From the NCBI GenBank assembly GCA_035449045.1, contig DAOTKC010000009.1:1-47702 (forward strand): 47,702 nucleotides of DNA, written 5' to 3'. Source of the stretch: DAOTKC01 sp035449045 (GTDB lineage: Bacteria; Bacillota; Clostridia; Christensenellales; CAG-917). Under the pieces are notes generated by a model. It was not told where the DNA came from and did not search any database. It saw nothing but the letters and a program-made list of their open reading frames with translations. Below, one piece after another: positions 33,647-41,732 of this stretch; position 1 is the first letter of the stretch, and every line of letters begins with the position of its first letter. The position numbers and the translations under genes were made by a program.

Positions 33647-34081
33647 CTATTTTTTACCTTTGAAAAGCGATTTGGAGCTCTTTTGAGGAGAGGCGGGTTC
33701 GGCGTAGGCTACTTCGATGGCGTCGCGGCGGCATTTGGTCAGGCAGACGCCGCATTTAATGCAGACGTCCTCGTCGATGATATAGGGCATTTTTACTTCG
33801 CCCGACACCGCTTTAACCGGGCAGAAGCGCGCGCACAGCGAGCAGCCTATGCATTTTTCGGGGTCGATTTTAACCGACAATATGCGCTTTTGGTTTTCGT
33901 CGGGCGTGATAACCTGCGCTATGCAGACGTCGGCGCAACGACCGCAACCGGTGCAGACCTCGGGCTTTATTTCATAGTGACAAGCGGTGCCCTCGCCCTT
34001 GTAGTCGACGGCGTTAAAAAGGCACACCAGTTTGCATGCGCCGCATGCTACGCAACCATTCTTATTTATTATGTAAGCCAT
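33647..34081 (-). CDS. Polyferredoxin with four [4Fe-4S] motifs
   Basis: A 144-aa iron-sulfur protein with four CxxCxxCxxxC sets: CVACGACKLVC, CTGCGRCADVC, CIGCSLCARFC and CIKCGVCLTKC. Lys/Ser-rich residues end the chain (SSKSLFKGKK). ATG at 34081 is chosen because AGAGG lies 5 nt before it; a GTG two codons earlier overlaps that site. It probably carries electrons in ferredoxin-dependent fermentation. No oxidoreductase partner gene is adjacent. It lies downstream of the structured element at 34145-34249. Confidence 0.88.
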   Translation of the reverse strand: MAYIINKNGCVACGACKLVCLFNAVDYKGEGTACHYEIKPEVCTGCGRCADVCIAQVITPDENQKRILSVKIDPEKCIGCSLCARFCPVKAVSGEVKMPYIIDEDVCIKCGVCLTKCRRDAIEVAYAEPASPQKSSKSLFKGKK

Positions 34082-34144
34082 ATTCACCTCTACGGAATTA
34101 AGGCTCTGGGCGCGGGTCTGTGTTACTGACTTCGGGGCAAGGCG

Positions 34145-34249
34145 GTTTATTTCTCCCCATCAGATGTTTTCATCTGACGGAGATCCCGACAAAGCTCGTT
34201 CGTGCTTTTCGGCGTCCCCATTGAATGCCTGTCATTCAATGGGATAAAC
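34145..34249. other. Structured two-hairpin element of unknown nature
   Basis: Outer GTTTAT/ATAAAC arms (34145-34150, 34244-34249) enclose two hairpins: CCATCAGATG-TTTT-CATCTGACGG (34153-34182) and a perfect 11-bp CCCATTGAATG-CCTGT-CATTCAATGGG (34217-34243). It lies in the 287-bp gap between coaE and the polyferredoxin gene, 64 nt ahead of that start codon on the minus strand. Confidence 0.5.
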
Positions 34250-34374
34250 TGTCGAGCCTCGCTCTCCATCCCATATCTTAATTCCGTTAATATTTTGTAT
34301 TTCGTATTTTTCGATTTTATAGTTGGTGATGATATTAAAATAATATCATAGTTTTTTGTTGTTGTTTAGTGTTT

Positions 34375-34974
34375 TTAGTTATTTTCCGTTTTAATAAGCT
34401 CGGATATTTCCGAGAGTTTGGCGTGGAGGGCGGCGAGGGGGGCGGAGTTGTCTATGACGGTGTCGGCATAGGAGGCAAGCTCGGCGTCGCTCTTTTGGGC
34501 GGCGATGCGGGCGAAAATTTCGGACTCCGAAAGCTTGCTTCGCGCCGCTATTCGCGAGATTTTGACGCCCTCCTCGGCCGTTATTAAAATCACTTTGTCG
34601 AAGACGCCGCGAAGACCGCTCTCGAGATAGAGCGGGATTTCGACGACGGCGCCGCCTTTATCCTTAAGCCGCGACTTAAGTCTTTTCGTTATTTCGGGAT
34701 GGGCAAGCGCGTTTAAGCGTTCCCGCCTGCTTCCGTCGTTAAAGACGACCTCGGAAAGCGCGGCGGTGTCGAGGACGCCCGCTCTGAACGCCTCGGGAAA
34801 GGCCTTTTCGAGCTTTTTTAAATAGCGTCCGTCGGACAAAAGCTCGCGATTGATAATATCCGCCGAAAGATAGCGGTAACTAAGCTTCTCGGCAAGATAT
34901 TTAGCGGCCTCGCTCTTGCCCGAGCCTATGCCGCCGATTACCGCTATTTTTAATTCACTTTTTGCCTGCTTCAT
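34375..34974 (-). CDS. coaE: Dephospho-CoA kinase
   Basis: Last step of coenzyme A synthesis: ATP-dependent phosphorylation of dephospho-CoA. 199 aa with P-loop GGIGSGKS at 14-21, SADIINRELL, LAHPEITKRL and VVEIPLYLESGL blocks typical of CoaE. It lies 60 bp downstream of polA, an order common in Firmicutes. The ribosome site (GGAAG, 14 nt off) is weak, so coupling to polA transcription is likely. Confidence 0.94.
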   Translation of the reverse strand: MKQAKSELKIAVIGGIGSGKSEAAKYLAEKLSYRYLSADIINRELLSDGRYLKKLEKAFPEAFRAGVLDTAALSEVVFNDGSRRERLNALAHPEITKRLKSRLKDKGGAVVEIPLYLESGLRGVFDKVILITAEEGVKISRIAARSKLSESEIFARIAAQKSDAELASYADTVIDNSAPLAALHAKLSEISELIKTENN

Positions 34975-35034
34975 ATTTTGATTATTGAGCTTCCTATTTT
35001 ATATCGGCTAACTGGATCAAATTTATTTTTTACC

Positions 35035-37563
35035 TTATTTGGCATCAAACCAGTTCTTGCCCGCGCCGATGTTGACGATAAGCGGCACGGATAGCTCGGC
35101 GGCGTTTTCCATTTCCTCTTTCAATATGCTTTTGACCTCTTCGGCTTCCTCGGGCGCGGCGTCGACAATCAGCTCGTCGTGGACTTGCAAAATCAGCTTG
35201 GATTTCATGTTTGCGAGCCGTTTGTGCACCTTAATCATGGCGATTTTAATTAGGTCGGCCGCCGTGCCCTGAAGCGGCATGTTCATAGCTATTCTCTCGC
35301 CGAAGGCGCGGACGTTGTGGTTATCCGCCCTAAGCTCGGGAATATCGCGAATACGCCCCGACAGCGAGCGGATGTAGCCGTTTTCGCGGGCGTAGGCGAC
35401 GTTACCATCCATATATTCCTTGACTTTGGGATAGGTCATAAAATACTTTTCGATAAACTCACGGGCGATATAGGTGGGTATGGAGATGTTGGATGCCAGC
35501 CCGAATGCGCTTATGCCGTAAATAATGCCGAAGTTGACGGCCTTGGCGTTGCTCCGCATCTCGGGAGTTACGTTTTCAAGACCGACGCCGAAAATCTCGG
35601 AGGCCGTCAGCGTGTGTATGTCGTCGTTTTGCCGATATGCCTTGATGAGCTCGGAATCTCCCGAAAAATGGGCGAGAAGCCTAAGCTCGATTTGAGAATA
35701 GTCGGCCGAAATCAAAACTCCGCCCGGAGCTGCCGTGAAAGCGCGCCTAAGCTCGCGCCCCTCCGCCGTCCGCACCGGAATATTCTGAAGATTGGGCTCG
35801 GTGGACGATAGCCTACCGGTTGATGTGACGCACTGGTTGAAGACGGTGCGGATTCGCCCGTCCTTTCCGATAAGTTTGACCAGCCCGTCGATATAGGTGG
35901 ATTTCAGCTTCATAATTCTGCGGTATCGCAAAATTTTATCGATGATGGGATGCTCGCCGGAGAGCTTTTCCAAGATGTCGGCGTCGACGGAATAGCCGCT
36001 CTTGGTCTTCTTGCCGCGCCTAAGGTCGAGCTTGTCAAAGAGAATTTCGCCCATCTGCTTGGGCGAATTGATGTTGAAGCTTTGGCCGGCGTCGCGGTAA
36101 ATTTCCTCGGTCAGCGCGGTGAGCTCCTCGGTATATTTTTTGTCGAGCTCGAGAAGGGTTCCCTTCTCCACCGCAAACCCTCCGGCTTCCATGTCCTTCA
36201 GCACAAAAATGAGGGGAAATTCGATGTTTTTATAGGCGTCCCAAAGCTTTTTTTCGACAAGAGAGGCTTCCAGCTTTTTACCGAGAGAAAACAAATGCGC
36301 CGCGCTCTCCTTAAACCCGTAGCCAAACAGCGCGTCGGCGGCGGTTTTCATGGCGCGCGAGCCCGAATCGAGATGGGCGGCAACCATGACGTCGAAGCAG
36401 CCCTCGCCGAATCCCGCTCCCGCCTGCTTTAACAGCTTTTTAAGGTCGTAGACATATGTTTTTTTGCCATTGAGCGCGCCGAGAACGGCGGCCGCCGCGG
36501 AATCGAAATCCGGCCCGCCGAAAAGGTCGGCGGCGGGTGTCAAAACGTATTCGCGGTTTTCCGAGGAAGCAAAGCGGATGGCGTCCGAAAGCAGCAGCCC
36601 GACTTCCTTCATCGGCCGCAGCGCGTCGAGCGCCTCTGTTATGGTTTCAAGCTCCACCGTTTCATAATCGGCGGCTATTGGTTTTACTTCGAAATCTTTT
36701 TTTGTTTCGGCAAGAGCGGTTGCCTTACGGTATACGGCGGCAAGCTCTAGCTCGGCGAGAGCGGACAAAAACTCCTCGGAAAACTTGGGCTTGAATGCCA
36801 GAGTGTCTAGGCCGCAGTCGAGCGGAACAGAGCGGTTTATGGTGGCGAGCTGTTTGGAAAGAAGTGCGATTTCCCTGCCCGAAGCAATTTTTTCGGCGAG
36901 TGCGCCTTTCATCTCGTTTGCCGAATCAAGCACTTTATCGAGCGTTTTGTAGATGTCAAGCAGCGTTTTCGCCGTTTTCTCGCCTATTCCCGGTATGCCG
37001 GGGATGTTATCGGAGCAGTCGCCGCGAAGCGCCTTATAGTCCAAAAAGCTCTCGGGCGTGAAGCCTTCCTCGGCGAGGCGGGCAAGGTCGTATTTCTCCA
37101 CCTTGGATATGCCCATGACGGTGAGATATACTTTGGTGGTATCGCTGACGAGTTGCAGACAGTCGCGGTCGCCCGTCACTATGATGGTTTCGGCGTCGAA
37201 TTTATTAGCAAGCGTGCCCAAGATGTCGTCGGCCTCGAAGCCCTCTTTCTCCAGCACGGCCACGTCCATAAGCTTAAGCAGCTTTTTGATTTCGGGGAAC
37301 TGCGGAACCAAATCCTCCGGCATCGGCTTTCTCGTGCCCTTATAGGGCGTGTAAAGCGCGTGGCGGAAGGTGGGCGCGTGGACGTCGAACGCCGCGCCGA
37401 TGTGCGTCGGAGCCTCTTCCTCGATGAGCTTCAAAAGCATGGCAAAAAAGCCGTGAATGGCGCCCGTAGGCTGGCCTTTCTTGTTGGTCAAGGGCGTGCC
37501 GTGGGAGAGCGCGAAATAGGCGCGGTTTATGAGGCTGTTGGAATCCAGAAGAATGATTTTCAT
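35035..37563 (-). CDS. polA: DNA polymerase I
   Basis: 842 aa. The N-terminal 5'-nuclease domain (1-290) has FFAMLLKLIEEEAPTHI, EADDILGTLA and DCSDNIPGIPGIGEKTA. The central 3'-5' exonuclease-like region (300-450) is degenerate and lacks the DxE metal ligands, as in Bacillus, so no proofreading is expected. The polymerase domain has motif A DYSQIELRLL, the O-helix RSNAKAVNFGIIYG and motif C QVHDEL. It acts in Okazaki-fragment processing and repair. The promoter's expected start lies only about 5 nt before the ATG and there is no Shine-Dalgarno. Confidence 0.97.
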   Translation of the reverse strand: MKIILLDSNSLINRAYFALSHGTPLTNKKGQPTGAIHGFFAMLLKLIEEEAPTHIGAAFDVHAPTFRHALYTPYKGTRKPMPEDLVPQFPEIKKLLKLMDVAVLEKEGFEADDILGTLANKFDAETIIVTGDRDCLQLVSDTTKVYLTVMGISKVEKYDLARLAEEGFTPESFLDYKALRGDCSDNIPGIPGIGEKTAKTLLDIYKTLDKVLDSANEMKGALAEKIASGREIALLSKQLATINRSVPLDCGLDTLAFKPKFSEEFLSALAELELAAVYRKATALAETKKDFEVKPIAADYETVELETITEALDALRPMKEVGLLLSDAIRFASSENREYVLTPAADLFGGPDFDSAAAAVLGALNGKKTYVYDLKKLLKQAGAGFGEGCFDVMVAAHLDSGSRAMKTAADALFGYGFKESAAHLFSLGKKLEASLVEKKLWDAYKNIEFPLIFVLKDMEAGGFAVEKGTLLELDKKYTEELTALTEEIYRDAGQSFNINSPKQMGEILFDKLDLRRGKKTKSGYSVDADILEKLSGEHPIIDKILRYRRIMKLKSTYIDGLVKLIGKDGRIRTVFNQCVTSTGRLSSTEPNLQNIPVRTAEGRELRRAFTAAPGGVLISADYSQIELRLLAHFSGDSELIKAYRQNDDIHTLTASEIFGVGLENVTPEMRSNAKAVNFGIIYGISAFGLASNISIPTYIAREFIEKYFMTYPKVKEYMDGNVAYARENGYIRSLSGRIRDIPELRADNHNVRAFGERIAMNMPLQGTAADLIKIAMIKVHKRLANMKSKLILQVHDELIVDAAPEEAEEVKSILKEEMENAAELSVPLIVNIGAGKNWFDAK

Positions 37564-37574
37564 AATCTATGTAG

Positions 37575-37603
37575 ATTATAAACTAAAACCCGCCAAATAA
37601 CAA
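37575..37603 (-). promoter_or_regulatory. Sigma-A-type promoter of polA
   Basis: On the minus strand TTGTTA (37598-37603), a 17-bp spacer and TATAAT (37575-37580). Only 11 nt separate TATAAT from the ATG. Confidence 0.7.
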
Positions 37604-37630
37604 TCCCAAAACCGAAAATGGCCGGCGTAA

Positions 37631-37658
37631 ATAAAAAGCGCGGGGATAACCCGCGCTT
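37631..37658 (-). terminator. Intrinsic terminator after the patatin-like gene
   Basis: A 9-bp stem AAGCGCGGG/CCCGCGCTT with a 5-nt loop is followed on the minus strand by TTTTTATTT. Confidence 0.85.
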
Positions 37659-37680
37659 GGCTTTCAATTTTAAATCAAAT

Positions 37681-38868
37681 TTAAATCCCGCCCAATGCGG
37701 CGAGTGCGAAGAAGATTTCCTTCAGCTTTTTGCTCTTTATGGGATGGGCGGACTTGAAAAAAGTCTCGCGGCAAAACATATGCGGCTGGCAAGCATTCAG
37801 CACGGCGTTCATAAACCCGCGCGCCTCGTAGACGGTGAATTTTTCCACGCCGTAGAGCGCGCCGAAGAGTTCAAAAAGCGTAAGAAAACAATAAGAATCC
37901 GAGGCTTTTTGAGTCAACCCCAGCTCGGCGCGGATGACGCAGGCGACCGCGGCTACGTTTTCGTGTTTATCGGGGAAATGAGGGATTTCCAGCTTATCCG
38001 AAAGAGTGAAAAAAAGAAGGCGCGGCGCCGCCGCAATGCAATCAATTATTTCGTGCTCGCCGTAGGGGTGGATATAAAACCTTTCGCCAACGTAGCCTTT
38101 CAGGAATTTGACGGTGTCGTAGTAGCCGAGTTTTTGATTTTTTTGAATGTTTTCGGCGGTAAACTGCATCGTCTTTCCCACCGGTTCGCTGGGCACTATG
38201 TAGTCGATTTGAAGGTCGTCGCGCTCGAACTTGCGCTTGGGCGGCTTGGACGACGTTCTGATGACGATAAATCGGCGGTAGCCCTGCCGCGCCAAAAGGT
38301 TGACGGGCATATTGTCCCAAACGCCGCCGTCTATGAAGCGTTTGCCGTTGATTTCGATGAGCTTGTAGAGCGGGAAATTGGCGCTCGCTATGACGTATTC
38401 GTCCATCTCGGTCATGGGGATGTCCTCTTTCATGAGCTCGTGCGGCTCGAAGTCGGGCAAAGATACCGTGACCAGCCCGAAGTCCATCGGGCTTCTTCTG
38501 ATTTTGTCCTCGTTGAGGTTTTCGCGGACGAAAGCGCGCATTTTTTCGGTGCTGTTTTTATAGACCTCGGGGAAGGAGCGAAGCAGCCGCACGAAATAGA
38601 AAAGCGTGGGCTTGTCGAGCTTGGCGCCGCCCGCCAGCCGCTCGAACATCTCGGTATCGACGTCTAAAATATCAGATGCCTCGACGCAGTTCCAGATTTG
38701 GACAAGCTTGTCAAACTCGCCCTGCGCAATCATGGCTGCGTTGAGCGCGCCTATTGAGGTGCCCGCCACGCCGTCGAAGCGGTATCCCGCCTCAAGCAGC
38801 GCCTTGAGCGCCCCGATATGATACGCCCCTTTAACTCCCCCGCCCTCAAGCACTAATCCAAGTTTCAT
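37681..38868 (-). CDS. Patatin-like phospholipase family protein
   Basis: Serine acyl hydrolase of the patatin family, 395 aa. The oxyanion motif GGGVKGAYHIGAL lies near residue 10, the nucleophile elbow GTSIG puts Ser at 38, and the second catalytic residue is the Asp of FIDGG at 180. The dyad is therefore complete. No signal peptide is seen, so it probably acts at the cytoplasmic face. ATG at 38868 is preferred; a TTG five codons earlier is possible, and both have poor ribosome sites. Bounded by a terminator downstream. Confidence 0.88.
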   Translation of the reverse strand: MKLGLVLEGGGVKGAYHIGALKALLEAGYRFDGVAGTSIGALNAAMIAQGEFDKLVQIWNCVEASDILDVDTEMFERLAGGAKLDKPTLFYFVRLLRSFPEVYKNSTEKMRAFVRENLNEDKIRRSPMDFGLVTVSLPDFEPHELMKEDIPMTEMDEYVIASANFPLYKLIEINGKRFIDGGVWDNMPVNLLARQGYRRFIVIRTSSKPPKRKFERDDLQIDYIVPSEPVGKTMQFTAENIQKNQKLGYYDTVKFLKGYVGERFYIHPYGEHEIIDCIAAAPRLLFFTLSDKLEIPHFPDKHENVAAVACVIRAELGLTQKASDSYCFLTLFELFGALYGVEKFTVYEARGFMNAVLNACQPHMFCRETFFKSAHPIKSKKLKEIFFALAALGGI

Positions 38869-38961
38869 AATCTCAATCGACAATTCTTCCTATCTGCCTA
38901 ATTATACTTCCTGTTGTTCTGTTAACAATAATTTTTCACTAGAATTAATATTATCGGGGCC

Positions 38962-38988
38962 CCCATCAGATAAAAAATATCTGATGGG
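38962..38988. repeat. Perfect 11-bp inverted repeat (27 nt)
   Basis: CCCATCAGATA, an AAAAA loop and TATCTGATGGG in the gap before the patatin gene. The arm core CCATCAGAT is shared with the hairpin at 34153-34182. It may terminate the beta-helix gene upstream, but it lacks a trailing U-run. Confidence 0.6.
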
Positions 38989-39056
38989 ACGAAAGTAAGT
39001 GACTGCCTCACGACGACGACAGTTAACAAAGCTATCCGCCCAAAGATAAATTCCGC

Positions 39057-41625
39057 TTATTTACGGCCGTTGCGAAGCTCCGAGTAAAGCGCAGAGTCCT
39101 CGCTGTAGTCAACAATATCATCCGGCCCCACAGCATATCTCTCCTTGTCGTAGGAGACAAGGTAGCAAATATTGGAGAAGGTGGGCTCGAAGCCTATGAC
39201 GACGTCGGGGACGGGCACGGCGTGTATCGTATAGCCCGCTTGCTCGGCGCCCGTGATTGTGTTTATGTCGGCGGGGCTGGTGCCGCCCATAACGAAAATG
39301 CCGGTGTGGAAATACATTCTGTCGTTTATTATATACCGCAGGCTCTCGTAGGCGGGGTCGAATTTTAAAAGATAGGTCAGCAAGGTGTCCACTATCCCCT
39401 GAAGCGTGGTTGCGTCGACGCCGACATGGTTGGCGATGGCGTCGGACACGGTGAAGAGCTGGACGCCCTCTTTTTCGGCATCCTTCCAGTTGTAGATGTC
39501 GACAAACCCGCGCATTTCCAGCCGGTTCAATTCGCAATTATATATGCTTTTGATATCCTCAAGGTTGTCGCAGATTATTCCGACGTCGTTCATCATGTTG
39601 ATGGGAATGCCCGTCGAGTTGGAAAAGACCATATCCTCGAGAATGGTAAGCCCGCTTTCGGGCAGCGCCGAATAGATAAGGAGGCAGGAACTGGGGCTGT
39701 TGCGGATTATCGAGCCCTTGAAATGGACGTCGACGTGCTGGGAAACAACGATGTTGTAGGCGTTTTCAACGGTGCAGTAGCGGACGTTGATGTTTTTTAA
39801 GGCGCGCTGGGTGTCGTTGTCGTTGGCAATCCTAAGCGCCCAGCGGAACTTGAGATAGGCGCGGCTCCCCTTCTCCCGCGACACGGCGTCGTCGGTAATG
39901 CCGTAGCGGATGGTGGTGTTCTCCAGCGTCACGTTATCAGTCAATATTTTTATTATGGAGTCTGCCCAGCCGACGTGTTCGTTGTTGCTCAAAAGTGCGC
40001 GGTAGACAGCGAATCCGTTGCCGTAAAGGTTTTTCTTTATCTCGGTGCCGCGCTTTACCGATTCCGGCCCGAATGAATCCATATATTCCGTTGTAACGGG
40101 GATGTCGGCGGTCAACGCCAGCCCGTAACCCTCCGCCGCCAGCCTGCCGAAATCGGCTAAATTGCCGACGTTGACGCTGTCGACAAGCGTCATGGTATAG
40201 CTCGCCGAGGGCACTATGCTTTGATAGAGCGGATACCTCGCCCTGACCGAAAGGGTAATTTTCTTTTTGCCCTCGAAGGGCTCATCATCGAATATGAGCT
40301 TGTTGGAAGCGTCGGATTCAAACGCCGCGCCCTCGCCCGATACAGTCCAAATAAAGTCCTCGGCAGGCGCGTCCACGGGCGCTCTCAAATTAATATAGCG
40401 GTGGTTGACAACCTCGCCCCCCCTCGACGCACATTGTGCCGAAAACGCGCTCGTCGGCTATGCCCGCCTTGTCGAGCGCGGTGGAATAGACGGCGTCGAG
40501 CATAAGGCGCGTAACCGGCATCACAACCTTAATGCTTAGGGTAAAGCCTTCGCCGCCCCAAAGCACGGTAATCTTCGTCGTGCCCGGGCTTACCGGACGA
40601 ACCTCGCCCGACCCGCTCACCGTCGCCACCGTTTCGTCGGCGGAGGAAAAGCTCGCCTCGGGCAATCCGTCACGAAGCTTGTCGCGATAGACCGCCTTTA
40701 AATATAGCGGCGCGCCGCCCACCCGAAGGAAAAACCCCGAGGCAAAATGCGCGGCGTGCTCCACCGTTATTTCGTCCTCTTCGCAGCTCTCTATCTCGAG
40801 CGTCCGCCCCGAAAGCGACATAGTTGCGGGATAGGCGGTGATATTTAAGTTTCCGCCCGAAACAGAACAGTTTTCAAGCGCGAAAGCCGCGCCCAAATAG
40901 GCGGGGAAAACCAGCGCGGAAAGCGGTATTTCGGTTTGGGAAGTGAAAAGGTGGGTGAATTTGAACGCCGAATCGAGGCAGGTGAGCTCGATGGAAGCCG
41001 ATACCTCGGGGTTGGCATTGGAAACCGCCGTCACCACCGCCTTGCCCGGCTTTACCGCCTCGGCTATGCCGTTTCGAGAGACGGTGAAGGCGTCGCCCGA
41101 CACCGACCATGTGACCGATTTATCGAGGGCGTCAACCGAGAAAACGACGGCCTCCAGCCTCTTCGTTTCGCCCGCGTAATACTCCGTTTTGGTGCCGGCG
41201 GGAAATCTCATCGAGGTGACGGAGTTGCCGCCCACAATAAAGCGGCAAACGTCGAACTTATTGCCCTCTGCCGAGGTGGCGCGCACACTGAATACGCCGT
41301 AGCAATAGATGGTGACGACTCCGCTTGCGTCGACTTCGGCAATTTTTGTTTCGCCGTCGACAAGCTCGGGGTCGTCGAACTGAATATCTTCGATAGTCCA
41401 AATTATGTTCTTGTTTCGGGCGCCGGTCGGGAATATTTTGGCAGAAAGTCCGTCGTAAACGACGGCGGAACCGCCCTCAAAATCTATAACGACCTCATGC
41501 TCGTTCAGCTCAAGCCGCTCCACGTTTATGTAGACGCGGGCGGAGATGATTGTCGCCGCCAGACCCGTCGTCAGCAAGATGACGATGGGGACGGTCAGTA
41601 AAATTCCTATCAACAGCTTTTTCAT
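39057..41625 (-). pseudogene. Beta-helix/Big_2 surface protein, copy 1, frameshifted in a G7 run
   Basis: Two frames, 40390-41625 (411 aa) and 39057-40388, together match the intact 860-aa neighbour from end to end. The first ends VFGTMCVEGGRGCQPPLY; dropping one G from the run of seven (plus-strand C7 at 40417-40423) restores VEGGEVVNHRYINLRAPVDAP, which aligns with EEGGAAVNYRRITLRAPEEA in the neighbour. The N-terminus is a membrane anchor or signal (MKKLLIGILLTVPIVILL), then Ig-like repeats, then a right-handed beta-helix region with NLYGNG and GFVDIYNWKD, then a conserved tail YSELRNGRK. The true state may be a pseudogene, a phase-variable gene or a sequencing error. The start has no clear ribosome site. 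Confidence 0.8.
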
Positions 41626-41708
41626 TGTTCACAAAATTTATCTTTCGATAACGCATGCCTTTGCAGCTTGCGGCGGTTAGGAAAAACGCTTAAAAAGCTC
41701 GGTCAGGT

Positions 41709-41732
41709 CGGGTTTGCCGCTTGATAAACCCG
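41709..41732 (-). repeat. Hairpin directly after the stop codon of copy 2
   Basis: CGGGTTT/AAACCCG arms (7 bp) with a 10-nt loop abut the stop codon at 41733. The nearest T-run is some 15 nt further on, so a terminator role is doubtful. Confidence 0.35.

Noticed and set aside
37618..38667. 349-codon plus-strand frame opposite the patatin-like gene
   Set aside because: The minus frame carries the complete patatin catalytic motifs; the plus frame starts within a terminator.
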